NCBI GenBank assembly: GCA_025201805.1 | Contig: MU619262.1 | Coordinates: 225,068-289,067 of the forward strand | Reading direction: 5' to 3' | DNA: 64,000 bases | Source: Parasitella parasitica | Taxonomy: Eukaryota > Mucoromycota > Mucoromycetes > Mucorales > Mucoraceae | Shown here: one piece after another, positions 21,729-33,095 of the stretch | Numbering within the stretch: position 1 is the stretch's first letter | How the letters are laid out: every line of letters starts with the position of its first letter | Made by a program: the position numbers and the translations under genes | Notes under the pieces: model-generated | Databases searched by the model: none | Seen by the model: the letters and a program-made list of their open reading frames with translations, nothing else | Told to the model about the DNA's origin: nothing

Positions 21729-23342
21729 TTGGAATATAAGAAAAGAAAGAGAGATATCTGTAACAATTTCAAATTGGGGTGAGTATTTATGTGGTTGCTA
21801 TGTGTAACAAACACCTATAAAAGGGAGCCTCCCCTCTCAAGTATCACAATCTATACTCATGACGCGCCACCTCTGGCTTGCCAGACGATGTGACTCAACC
21901 GTTAATGTTTTTCAATGAATGCATGATTCAGTCATTTGTAGGATTCGTGTAAAAAAAACGTGATCATTTCTTACATACCGACTACAAAGATACGATTTTT
22001 TTTATAGTATCAAATCTTGAAAGACGATGCCCGGAAACTTATTTCCGAAGGTTAGCAGTGGGACAATATGTACCGTTGTTATTACCCACTCTCAGTACGA
22101 ATCATTTATGGATATTAGGCAAACTTTACTTTTCAAAATTGATAAGAAATTTCAATGCTATCAGATAATGGCCATTTACTTTGATAATATCACAGCATAT
22201 ATACCCTATGATCCTTACGCATCTCATTGTACTGTATGGTAATCGCCTCCTATGCAATCTACCTGTAATGTACGTATGTCTTAATCCTAAAAAGGCACAA
22301 TTACACTCATTATGATGAAATGCAACAAAAGGGGTAAATTGTCTGTTGTTTGAAGAAAATGAAATACGGCGTAAGCTCGCATTAGTCACAGTTTGATTCA
22401 GCTCCTTTTTGTTCCGTGATGAATACAAACTATCAAGGTATTAGATTAGTCATTGGTTCATGTACGACGAACAGCTTTTCAATGCCCCAGGTTACTTTGT
22501 ACAGACCTCAACTTTTGATATTGTTGTGCTGATGGCATATTCTTGGTTGCTTTCTCAACTTTTTGATTTTAAATATTTCTGTAAAACCTTGGATTGATTG
22601 GCCATGTACGTAAGCCTTATTTACAATCGCAGTGTTTGCAAAATGTTATTTAGGGTGAGATTAAGTTGTGGAATAACATGTCTAATATGCGGATAATTAA
22701 TATAATACCAACTGCTTGCTTTTATTTGCATTATTGTTATCAAACCTAAATATGAATGTTTATCCATATTATTTATTATTTAATCGATCTGACCAACGAT
22801 AGTCCAGGTATGAAAACAGTGTTGTTATGGCAGAGCTGCATCTTAATATTGACAAAGCAGACTTGGCAATGAAAAGAATTTGAAGCGCAAAATGCGTGGA
22901 AAGTAGAAAACAATGAAATCCTTGGCTTCCTCGTATATATCGGTGCACGTTTCAAGTCGTTTTTGGGATGTTTTAGGACGGTTCAAAAGCGGCTTGAACC
23001 AAGTAAAATTTAGATGATAATCGTCATATAAAACTAGCTGAAATTGAAGCCATCGATAGCATATGTCAAGAGCGTTGTACGTCTGCTACCTAAGCATTAA
23101 CTTTGAAAATACAAGTGGCAAGGTTTAAAATAATCATGAGATGTCTATATTAAAAAAAAAACTGATTCTAATCCATGGCAGATGGCAGAAGCTAAAACTT
23201 GAAGCTGATTTAATTAGAGTTGCTGTGTTCTCGTCTTTAGCCAAAAGATTGTTACGAGGATTGAATGTGACCTTTTTTAAACTGGAAGCCTTGATTCATC
23301 TTTGCAGCAATCCACGTCTTTTGTTTTTTCAAGACTTGGAGT
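21729..23342. other. Intergenic with transposase-like relic
   Basis: No intact gene. TA-rich and AT-rich sequence with one coding-looking relic at 22884-23090 described separately. An open frame at 23141-23425 overlaps the GINS gene in another frame and is not supported. Confidence 0.4.
22884..23090 (+). pseudogene. Transposase-like relic (possibly piggyBac-type)
   Basis: Three reading-frame blocks follow one another with frame changes: KVENNEILGFLVYIGARFK (near 22899-22957), then FWDVLGRFKSGLNQVKFR in the next frame, then DNRHIKLAEIEAIDSICQ in a third, ending with a stop near 23093. A hydrophobic LGFLVYIG stretch followed by a W-containing helix and an (F)DNR motif resembles the start of piggyBac DDE transposases, but the match is by eye only. 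Frameshifts and stops show that it is dead. Confidence 0.35.
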
Positions 23343-23957
23343 ATGGCATCACCTGGAGAGGCAGCATACAAATTGGCCAAAGAAGCAAAACGCTCGGCAG
23401 ACTTGACGGTTGCACCATACAATGACGACCTCGTTCAGAGCATTTGCCGAGAGATTCGACTTTTACACAATAGAGCCAAAGAAACTGTCAACACGATGAA
23501 ATCAGACGAATCAGGCACTGCAGTGAACAATCCAAGCAATATGTCGCAAGTCATGCTGTATCATTTATCGGTAAAACGAAATAAAAGAGTACTGTTTGCG
23601 TATCATCGGCAACGGGTGAATAAACTGAAAGATATCCTATGGAACGTTGGCTTAAACTCAAAGTATCGCAGGGAAATCCTTGCCAGTTTAGGACCAAATG
23701 AACAGAAATTTCTAGATGAATATGGAGAATTAGTGAATTCTTATAAACAAAGCTTCTTGGAGGTGGACATTGGTGGACCCAGTGGAGGCGGATTAGATCC
23801 ACCCGTTGATTTGTTTATTGAAGTGCGTGTTTTGCGAGATGCAGGAGAAATCAACACAGAGTACGGCTCACTAAATCTGTCAAAAGGAAACCAGTTCTAT
23901 GTGAAAAGAACCGACGTTGAATCATTGATTAAAGCTGGATATCTCGCCCATGTATAA
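23343..23957 (+). CDS. PSF1: GINS complex subunit Psf1
   Basis: Subunit of the GINS heterotetramer which, with Cdc45 and Mcm2-7, forms the replicative CMG helicase in the nucleus. Single exon, 204 residues, the family's normal size. The N-terminal helical A domain contains AAYKLAKEAKRS, YNDDLVQSICREIRLLHNRA and VKRNKRVLFAYHRQRVNKLK (the conserved R-N-K/R-R...Y/H-R segment). The C-terminal B domain contains PPVDLFIEVRVLRDAGEINT and VKRTDVESLIKAGYLAHV, which ends the protein as in other Psf1s. The start is the first ATG of this frame and sits after an A/T-rich leader. Confidence 0.93.
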   Translation: MASPGEAAYKLAKEAKRSADLTVAPYNDDLVQSICREIRLLHNRAKETVNTMKSDESGTAVNNPSNMSQVMLYHLSVKRNKRVLFAYHRQRVNKLKDILWNVGLNSKYRREILASLGPNEQKFLDEYGELVNSYKQSFLEVDIGGPSGGGLDPPVDLFIEVRVLRDAGEINTEYGSLNLSKGNQFYVKRTDVESLIKAGYLAHV

Positions 23958-24026
23958 ATAAGCAAAAATAACAAAAATAAAATATCCATCACCATTGTAT
24001 GTAGTTTTTATTATGTATACATGTGT

Positions 24027-24614
24027 TTACTCTTCGGCTGCTGTTAAGGGCTGTTTAAAGAAATCCTTTTCGTGCTGTGTCTTTTCCTCTCTTGTCTTGT
24101 TGGCAAACCCTCCCTTTAATCCGCCTGAAGCCTCGTACGCATACATGGTAGCTCCAACAGCAGCGCAACCAGCGCACATTTTGGCAAATGAGTGACCTAC
24201 GCAAATGTCAATATGCTGCTTTGGCTGATGCTCGACGCTTAAAAAAAATAAAAAAAAATAAACACTCACTCTTGATGCCAGCCAACATGCCAGCTGCACA
24301 GCCACCAACAGCAGCGTTGATGGCATCATCTTGCTCACGAATACCCTTTGCTGCACACTCGCCAAGAGAGAAAATACCGCCCATAGCAGCTGTTTTCATA
24401 CAATTAGTTGAAAATGCCATGTTTTCGCTTTTTTTTTTTTTTTTTTTCTATTACCAAAGAAAGCAATAGTGCCACCAGTTCTAGTGAAAACACCTCTAGC
24501 GCCAGTTGTGTGCTTTTGAGCTGTGTTTTGCATAGTAGATACAAAAAGACCGATACCGCCTGCAATACCAGCGGTTTTACCAGCTTCAACAATGCAATCC
24601 TTCGAGTTGGTCAT
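24027..24614 (-). CDS. Complex I accessory subunit, NDUFA11/B14.7-like
   Basis: Inner-membrane accessory subunit of NADH:ubiquinone oxidoreductase from the Tim17/22/23-like fold. Exons are 24614-24455, 24389-24270 and 24196-24027 (149 residues). It shows four glycine-rich hydrophobic segments: AGKTAGIAGGIGLFVSTM, AMGGIFSLGECAAKG, INAAVGGCAAGMLAGIK and AKMCAGCAAVGATMYAYEA. A charged tail with TREEKTQHEKDFFKQP follows. Order and size fit NDUFA11 rather than the import channels Tim17, Tim22 or Tim23, which are longer or have other conserved loops, but a different Tim17-family member cannot be excluded. It ends 69 bp from the GINS gene (convergent) and starts 272 bp from SF3B1 (divergent). Confidence 0.8.
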
Positions 24615-24886
24615 ACTTTTTTGATATTAGTTTTTTTTTTGTTTAGGTACAAGGAAATCAAAAATTTAAACAGAAAGAAGCGGGGTGATTCAAATTGGAA
24701 GCAGCCAACCCCCTCCCTCACCATTAAAACAGAATCATAGAGATTCTTAGGAATACGTCACTGGGTCTATTGATCATCCGAAGCTGCTAGGGACACACTA
24801 CATCCAACTCTTTTTTGTCTTCCATTCAAGAGGCGCAGAAGGCTGCGAAAAGCTTTTTTCAAGTTGTTTATAAACATTTTTTCATC

Positions 24887-27800
24887 ATGGCAGACGGTAA
24901 GTGGATGGGCAGTATATCTTATTGGAGACGGTGCATACTAAAGAATCAATTAATGTCGTAGATATTGAAAACGAAATCAAGGCAGCTCAAACGAAACGCA
25001 CTAAAATCACAGACAAAGACATCAGTAAAGCCGTGCTCGATAATGAAAACCACGCCAGCTTGACTGGCCTCTCGTACGACACAGACCTCTATACGACAGA
25101 CAAATTTGCCGGCTACTCTACATCATTGGCTGCGGACGACGAGGAAGATGAGGACGATGAAGTATATCAAGAAACAAAACGCAGATTAAACTCTTACACA
25201 GCATCAAAAGACATTTTGAACGAAGCAAGAGAAGGCTCTGATGCTCATGATCCGTTTGCCGATACAATGCGTGAACGTACAATTGCCGGCAGACAAGATG
25301 AATATCAGCAACGCAGATTCAATCGCATGCTGTCACCTAGCAGAAAAGACGCCTTCAGCCAAAATCAAGTTGATGAGGGAGAATCTAGAACTTATTCAGA
25401 GGTTGCTCGCGAAGCAGAATTAGAGAGAGAAGAAAAGCGAGTTCTAGCTATCATTGCTCAAAAGAAGAAGGAGGAATCCGAGACTGGTGTTAGTGCTCGA
25501 GTGCAACAACAACAGCATGTAGAGGAAACACCAACCTCCCGCAAAAAGAGAAGATGGGACGTAGCCACGCCTATCAGCCAAAACGTGGATGCTACGCCTG
25601 TTGGCAGCGCTAAAAGATCTCGCTGGGACGCGACTCCTGTACGCAGCAACGACCCTGACGCCACGCCTGTTCGTTCCTCCGAGTGGGATGCGGATGCCAC
25701 TCCTCGCGACACAGCCAAAAGATCTCGTTGGGACGCAACTCCTGTTGCTGGCTCTGTGAATGATTTATCAATGGCGACACCTGTTGGCGGTATGGGTATG
25801 ATGACACCTACGCCTGGCCAAATGTCTCAACTGACTGCTGAAGCTACAAATGCGTTGCGTTGGGAGCGTGAATTAGATAGTCGCAATAGGCCTCTTTCTG
25901 ACGAGGAACTGGATGCCATGTTCCCTACTACCGGCTACAAGGTCCTTGAACCTCCAGCAGGCTATGAGCCTATTCGTACACCTGCTCGTAAATTGACAGC
26001 TACTCCCACACCCATGGGAGACAACGGTTTTGTCATGCATGAAGAACAAAGGCAAGTTGTAGCTCTAGATCTTCCTCAAGAGATTCCAGGTGTCGGTGCT
26101 TTGCCATTCTTTAAGGAAGAAGATATGCAACACTTTGGCAAATTGTTGGACGATAAAGATGAAGGAGCCATGTCAATGGATGAACTCAAAGAGCGTAAAA
26201 TCATGCGTCTGCTTTTAAAAATCAAGAATGGCACGCCTCCTATGCGTAAAGGTGCTTTGCGTCATATCACTGACAAGGCTCGTGATTTCGGTCCTGGCCC
26301 GCTATTCAACCAAATCCTGCCATTGCTCATGTCGCCCACGTTGGAAGACCAAGAACGCCATCTTTTGGTCAAGGTCATTGATCGTATTCTGTATAAACTG
26401 GATGATTTAGTCCGCCCCTTTGTTCACAAGATTTTGGTTGTTATTGAACCTCTTTTGATCGACGAGGATTACTATGCTCGCGTAGAAGGCCGTGAAATTA
26501 TCTCTAATCTGTCAAAGGCTGCTGGTCTCCCTACCATGATTACTACTATGCGTCCAGATATTGATCATGCTGATGAATATGTGCGTAATACCACTGCTCG
26601 TGCTTTCTCTGTTGTGGCCTCAGCTCTTGGTATTCCAGCCCTCTTGCCTTTCTTGAAGGCTGTTTGTCGCTCCAAAAAGTCATGGCAAGCTCGCCATACT
26701 GGTATCAAGATTGTGCAGCAAATCGCCATTCTTTTAGGCTGTGCTGTGTTGCCTCATCTCAAAAATTTGGTTGAAGCCATAGGCCATGGCCTTGAGGATG
26801 AACAACAAAAGGTGCGCACCATCACAGCTTTGGCTATCGCTGCTTTAGCTGAAGCTGCTGCTCCTTATGGTATTGAATCGTTTGATTCTGTTCTCAAGCC
26901 TTTGTGGACAGGTATTCGCAAACATCGTGGTAAGGGTCTTGCTGCCTTTTTGAAGGCCATTGGTTACATTATCCCTTTGATGGATGATGAATATGCCAAC
27001 TACTATACAAAAGAAGTGATGGTCATCCTGATTCGAGAGTTTCAATCCCCTGACGAAGAAATGAAAAAGATTGTCTTGAAAGTGGTCAAACAATGCGCTG
27101 CCACGGACGGTGTTATGCCTGCCTATATCAAAGAAGAGATTTTGCCCGAGTTCTTCAAGCATTTCTGGGTACGCCGTATGGCTCTTGATCGTCGTAATTA
27201 TAAGCAAGTAGTCGAAACCACTGTCGAACTTGCCAATAAAGTGGGTGTTGCTGAGATTGCTAGTCGCATCGTCAATGATTTGAAGGATGAGAGCGAACCC
27301 TATCGTAAAATGGTCATGGAAACAATCGAGAAGATTGTGTCCAACCTGGGTGCTGCTGACATTGATCCTCGGTTAGAAGAGCTACTGATTGATGGTATCT
27401 TGTATGCTTTCCAAGAACAAACTGTAGAAGATGTTGTCATGTTGAATGGTTTTGGCACAGTTGTCAATGCACTTGGCATGCGTATCAAACCCTACCTCCA
27501 GCAAATTTGTTACACTATTTTATGGCGTCTTAACAACAAATCCGCCAAGGTGCGTCAACAAGCTGCGGATTTAATTTCACGCATTGCTGTTGTTATGAAA
27601 AGCTGTGGTGAGGAGAGCCTAATGAGCCAGCTTGGTCAAATTCTTTATGAATATTTGGGCGAAGAATATCCAGAGGTTTTGGGTTCCATCTTGGGAGCAC
27701 TTAAATCCATTGTCAATGTTATTGGTATGGCTAGTATGACACCACCCATTAAAGACTTGCTCCCTCGCTTAACACCCATTCTGCGTAATCGTCATGAGAA

Positions 27801-28696
27801 GGTACAAGAGAACTGCATTGATCTGGTGGGCCGTATTGCTGATCGTGGAGCGGAATATGTCTCTGCTCGGGAATGGATGCGTGTTTGTTTCGAACTGCTG
27901 GATCTTTTAAAGGCACACAAAAAGGGTATTCGTCGTGCTTCTGTCAATACCTTTGGTTATATTGCCAAGGCCATTGGCCCTCAAGACGTATTGGCTACAT
28001 TACTCAACAATCTTAAGGTGCAAGAACGTCAAAATCGTGTGTGTACAACAGTTGCTATCGCTATTGTAGCAGAAACTTGTGCTCCCTTTACCGTTTTGCC
28101 TGCTTTAATGAATGAATATAGGGTCCCTGAGCTGAACGTGCAAAATGGTGTCTTGAAATCGCTTTCTTTTATTTTTGAATACGTTGGCGAAATGGGTAAA
28201 GATTATATCAATGCTGTAGCACCGCTCTTGGAAGACGCTTTAATGGATCGTGATCTTGTTCACAGACAGACTGCATGTACCACTATCAAACACATGGCAT
28301 TAGGTGTTGTTGGCCTTGGGTGTGAAGATCCTCTCCGCCATTTACTCAATTACATTTGGCCCAATATCTTTGAAACTAGGTAAGTTTCTTTTTAATTCAT
28401 CCTTTGTTTTTTTTTTTATTTTGTTTTTTAATTGATATCTTTTGTCTAGTCCTCATGTCATCAACGCAGTGATGGAGGCTATTGAAGGTCTTCGCGTGGC
28501 GCTTGGCGCAGCAACAATCCTCCAATACACTGTACAAGGCCTTTTCCACCCGGCAAGAAAAGTCCGTGAGGTTTATTGGAAGATTTATAACACATTATAT
28601 ATTGGTAGTCAAGATGCTTTGGTCCCATTCTATCCAAGGCTAGAGGATGATGAACGAAACAAGTATCGACGTACGGAATTGGATTACGTTCTCTAA
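24887..28696 (+). CDS. Splicing factor 3B subunit 1 (SF3b155/Hsh155)
   Basis: Largest subunit of SF3b in the U2 snRNP; its HEAT superhelix clamps the branch-site duplex. Exons are 24887-24896, 24962-28379 and 28450-28696 (1224 residues; human about 1300). The N-terminal part has repeated SRWDATP-type motifs between about residues 200 and 270, the ligands for UHM domains of U2AF-like proteins. The HEAT region from about 430 is strongly conserved: [37 protein letters not shown] (the region altered in human cancers; Lys unchanged), [58 protein letters not shown] and the end [15 protein letters not shown]. The first coding exon is just MAD plus one base. Confidence 0.97.
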
Positions 28697-28923
28697 TCAC
28701 ATCATTCTTTGTTATTCATAACACAAATTATATAATAAAACGCACTACTACATCATTTCAGACAAAGTTTATGTCATTTTTTATTCAGTTCTAAAAACTA
28801 TCAGTCGCCTACTTTAATATCATCTTTTGTATTGCAAACAATATCTATTGCCTGTCTCTGAGTTCTTCTACAATGTCATATGTAGTAGGCATCAATACAC
28901 ACGTTTTCAAATATGATAATACA

Positions 28924-28924
<1 letters not shown>

Positions 28925-28978
<54 letters not shown>
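28925..28978. repeat. (TAA)18 microsatellite
   Basis: Uninterrupted trinucleotide repeat in intergenic DNA downstream of SF3B1. Likely polymorphic. Confidence 0.95.
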
Positions 28979-28979
<1 letters not shown>

Positions 28980-29399
28980 CCCCTCTTTAGACGTTATGAT
29001 ATCAATAAACCACTAGTAAGGGCAAATCTAGTTGTATAGTAGTAGTGGTTAAATAACAAAATAATGCCAAGTTGCTAAATAGTGTTGAGATCACGATTCA
29101 CGCCCTCAAGTAATAGCAATACATATCCAAACTTGTACCTTGTCTATTGCTAGGCAATTACTTTTATAACAACTACAGCACATAGGACTGATCAACGATA
29201 TGCAAATATACCTCTATGGTAAGAGATCTAAATTAATCTACACTTTGTTTTCCGGATCAAGACAACGAATATTAAATAACGATCCCAATTTTTATGGTTT
29301 AAAATTACATAACTAAAGACAAGCTAACTTGCAGAATTATAATTGTAAATTTTCTCAAATTTACTGCTGCATCTGTATATAATTTATTGTACAAGCATA

Positions 29400-29402
<3 letters not shown>

Positions 29403-29432
<30 letters not shown>
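29403..29432. repeat. (TA)15 microsatellite
   Basis: Uninterrupted TA repeat followed by a shorter TA tract, just beyond the 3' end of the PRPP synthetase gene. Confidence 0.95.
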
Positions 29433-29436
<4 letters not shown>

Positions 29437-29498
29437 TGTATATATATATTATCGCCAGTCAAAAATGTTTTGTTCTGTTGAGTGAAACGGGCATTGTC

Positions 29499-30721
29499 TT
29501 AAGCTTCTTCAAATAATTTTGACAGTGATTCACCAAAGTGTGTACGACGAATAGCTTCTGAAAACAGAGAGGTTACATCAAATACTTTGATCTTTGGGTG
29601 GGTCACATGTTCCGCTTGAGGTACCGAGTTACTAACGATTAGTTCATCAATGACACTTTGATCGATATGATTTACAGCGTCAGCAGAAAGGATGGCATGG
29701 CTCACAAGAGCATATATTTTATGAGCACCCTTCTCTTTTAATAAACGTGCTGCTTTTGTAATTGTATATGAGGTATCGGTAATATCATCGATCAAGATAC
29801 AATTGCGACCACGCACATCTCCAACCAGCATCGACTCTTTCTTCTGAGAGTGGACCTTGGGACGTTCTTTATGAACAAGCGCAAAATCCATACATAACTT
29901 CTCGGCAATTGAAGTTGCTCTACACAATTTCCGTCAAAAATTCAACCCACTATAGAAGTGTACTATACAATTTCGTACCTTTTAGCTCCACCCGCATCAG
30001 GAGATACAATGACAGCTCCGGAATAATCAGGGATGTTTAGGCGGATATAGTTGGTAACTGTGTACAAGCTGGTGAGATTGTCGACAGGACAATCAAAGAA
30101 TCCAGGGTACTGGGCATCGTGAAGATCCATAGTGATGATGTGATCAGCACCTACTCAGAATTCAATACATCTTTATAACCGAGAATAGTTAAAATAGCTA
30201 AAATTACCAGCACAGGTTAAGAGATCTGCAATCAATACGCCAGGACGAGCACGCCACTCTCTGTAAGGAGCATTGTCCTTCTTTTGCTCTTCAACAGAAG
30301 CTTGGCCAAGTTTGCGCAACAATTGGCTGGATACATCATCTACTTTGTTGGGTTGATTAGGCTGATAGGGCGGTGTCTGGGGAGGTAGAAATGTCAGTGG
30401 AGCTCCTGATTGTTTGAAGGGAACATCAGGCTGACGAGAATATGGAAAATAAGGAATGACAGCAGTGATGCGTTTAGCGGAAGCAATTTTACAGCCATTG
30501 ATCATGATAAGCAATTCGATGAAATTGTCATTGACACTACCACAGGCACTTTGAATAATGTAGACATCTTGCTCACGAACGGACTCCTTCATTTCGACGC
30601 TAGTTTCGTTGTTGGAGAACTTGCTGAGACAAGTTTTGCCCGGTGAAATGCCCAAACGATTGCAAACCTTCTCAGTAAAATCAGGATGAGAAGAGCCGCC
30701 AAGTACAACAAGATTTCTCAT
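29499..30721 (-). CDS. Ribose-phosphate pyrophosphokinase (PRPP synthetase)
   Basis: Makes PRPP from ribose 5-phosphate and ATP for purine, pyrimidine, His, Trp and NAD synthesis. Exons are 30721-30208, 30150-29979 and 29919-29499 (368 residues). Motifs are [45 protein letters not shown] (flexible loop), [20 protein letters not shown] (Mg/ATP site), [44 protein letters not shown] (PRPP-binding loop with DD) and [16 protein letters not shown]. Between SRQPD and the Mg-site helix lies an insert of roughly 45 residues ([17 protein letters not shown] and on) absent from human PRPS1. The frame opens upstream to 30820, but MRNLVVLGG is the natural start. Confidence 0.95.
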
Positions 30722-30948
30722 TTTGTTTATATGTTGCAAATGTTTGTGTTTGACAAGAAGAATATCTGATCGAGATGAAGAAAAGCTTTTCTTTGCGTCG
30801 TGACTACAGTGTTTCTCCAAGGACGAATTAAATGATTTATTTGTCTAAAAGGTAGCTAAATTACATTACAGTATCGTATTGGGAATACTGGATACTTGGA
30901 AGATTATTCGTAAAGGAAGATTTTTATTAATCGTTGTAATTTCTAAGT

Positions 30949-32052
30949 TTATGAAATGGAACTACTACAAGTCGAAACAACTGTAGAAAATCCAGTAGTT
31001 TCATTTTTTTGGAGCTTTAATCTACCTTCAGCCAAGTCCTTTACGACTTTCTCAACCTCTTTAAACGAGTCAAAGCCAATATAAGGGATACCATGACGAT
31101 CACAATAGGTTACAAGGTCTCTGCCATTTCTAGCAAACAAAACATCAGCATGCCTGGCAGCAGATATATCTGACACGCCATCACCACAAAATACAAAAAT
31201 AGTTTCATCAGACACACTTGATCGAGCCTTTATTATAGCTAATTTGACAGCTTTAATATACAAACGAGCAGCGCATGCAAGAAAGGGTCAACTTACTTTT
31301 AGACTTGTCGTTACCGTAGGGACTATAAAAGATATGAGTAGATTGTCATCATGCCAAAATATTTTCCTTACGTATCATCAATGTAAAGAATCTCCCATTC
31401 TCTACCTTCAATTCTTCCATTATTTGCCACGATATTGAGCTCATCTGCCTCCTTGCCCATGTACTTGACAAGAACCTTGTAAATCAATGGCCTCATCCCA
31501 CTAAAAAAAATCATAAAGTAAGTGATCTTTGGCAAACTGACAGCTTTGGCTCAGCATTACCTGCTCACAACAGTAACTGGAATAGCATTCTTCTTACAGT
31601 ACTCATAAAATCCAGGAAAGCCTGGGTCAATACTACATTCTATTTATAATATATGCTCATGATTAAATAACCACGATGCTTGACTTTATTGAACTACAAT
31701 TGACTGGAACTTACTGCTTAAATGATCATTCCAAGCCTCTTCCCAGGACAAAGTACAGGAGGCCCACATTTTGTACACAGCATCTCTATTTAAGATTCTA
31801 GTAAAGTGTTTTTTTTAAAAATTTTGTCAAGTTGCTACCTATATGGAGTTTCATGGTCCATAATCTGACGTTCCAATTCTTTCCTAGCTTTACTTCCCAT
31901 GCAACGAGGATCATCAATGATCAAAACACCAGTATCTGCGTGCCGATTCATTTAGTCTTAAGTATCTAAACTCAAAAACTACCTTATGTACCTTCAATAG
32001 ACAATGTGCCATCGAAGTCTGTAAAAACTTGGATATTAACCTTGGATGACAT
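30949..32052 (-). CDS. HAD-superfamily phosphatase, yeast YNL010W-like
   Basis: Haloacid dehalogenase-type phosphatase of the phosphoserine-phosphatase-like group; yeast YNL010W (Pyp1) is described as a small-molecule polyol phosphatase. Seven exons: 32052-31992, 31935-31839, 31785-31715, 31639-31561, 31500-31372, 31322-31297 and 31250-30949 (254 residues). Motif I is VFTDFDGTLS (nucleophile Asp plus general acid Asp), motif II is VVSSGMRP, motif III Lys is in DKSK and motif IV is FCGDGVSDISAA. The segments SIDPGFPGFYEYCKK and FDSFKEVEKVVKDLAEG match the YNL010W pattern. The exon of 26 nt is supported by frame on both sides. The substrate is not evident from sequence. It ends 227 bp upstream of the PRPP synthetase start, same strand. 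Confidence 0.88.
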
Positions 32053-33095
32053 TTTATAGCTATGACTGAAAGAGTTGGGAAATATTTTTTTTCTTTCAAC
32101 CCGGAATTGAAAAAACACAAATGAATTGACTGGAGAGTAGTCGATTTTTGAAACATTGAAAGCCTTCGCAAATAGACTAAAAATGTTCAACATGCAAAAA
32201 AGCTATGGTAGCCCCACCCCCCCCCAGGTTGCTGTGAATCCTGCAAGAATCGTCAGGCTTAAGTATATATCGATTATACGTGGTTTGGCAAAGTATTTAA
32301 TACAACACTTTCTTCAGATGTCCTTTTTTTAAAAACACATTGGTTTGATTGCAATGGCTGTTTTGAAAAAGAATAGACGATTACATTTCTAAAATTTTGT
32401 CTTTTGCACAGCACAGAACAGAACAGTATTTTACCCAAGACACAATGAAGTGTGCCTGATGATTAGACATAAAAGTCTTTGATAATGAGGTACAAGTTCA
32501 ATGTATATTCTTGTACAACACTGATGGACCGATTCAAGCAACTGCATTAAAAAAAAAGGGCCAGAAAAAAATTTGTTATAATATGTGTTGATCGAATATG
32601 ATCCAGATTACACCAAAGCTGGTATCAAGCTGTCATTTTAGGCTTCGACTGAACAAAATGTATACTTATAATTGAAAAACGAATATTCTTTAGGTGAAGA
32701 TTACTCTAAATTTTTTGTGAAAAAATTATTTTTTAGGTCTACCATCAAACGCTCTACAGACTTAATTAGATAGCAAGTATTTATTGTTTGGTACTGAATT
32801 GTTTCAACCACAACAACAATAAGCAAGTAGGTAGTTGTATGCTTGGTGAAGGGGCTATAATGGTAGATTGAACAGCGTAACAGATCATAACCAAGAAACC
32901 AATGTTAAAACAACATGAGTTTCGCAAAGGACTTGGTCGCTTATTTTTACAGTGTTTTGTTGCAGAAAATCATCAGATAAGTACCCCCTTCTCATTAATC
33001 AAGCCAATAATATTGTTCGAAGCTCTCTCTTTGAATATTCCCTTTGGCTCATGAGTTCCTCTTCTCCTTTTTCTTTACTTTTCTTTTTCTATAAA
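32053..33095. other. Intergenic, divergent promoters
   Basis: About 1 kb of AT-rich DNA between the HAD phosphatase start (-) and the Kelch gene (+). A C11 run lies near 32215-32225, and a pyrimidine-rich block near 33055-33090 precedes the Kelch gene start. No coding feature supported. Confidence 0.4.

Larger units (their letters stand above)
28697..29498. other. Intergenic with microsatellites
   Basis: Contains an AATAAA signal near 28734, an 18-unit TAA repeat at 28925-28978 and a 15-unit TA repeat at 29403-29432, then the 3' end of the PRPP synthetase gene. No coding feature seen. Confidence 0.6.

Noticed and set aside
28925-29432. TAA and TA tracts considered as replication-origin elements
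   Set aside because: Simple microsatellites; nothing else in the sequence supports origin function.
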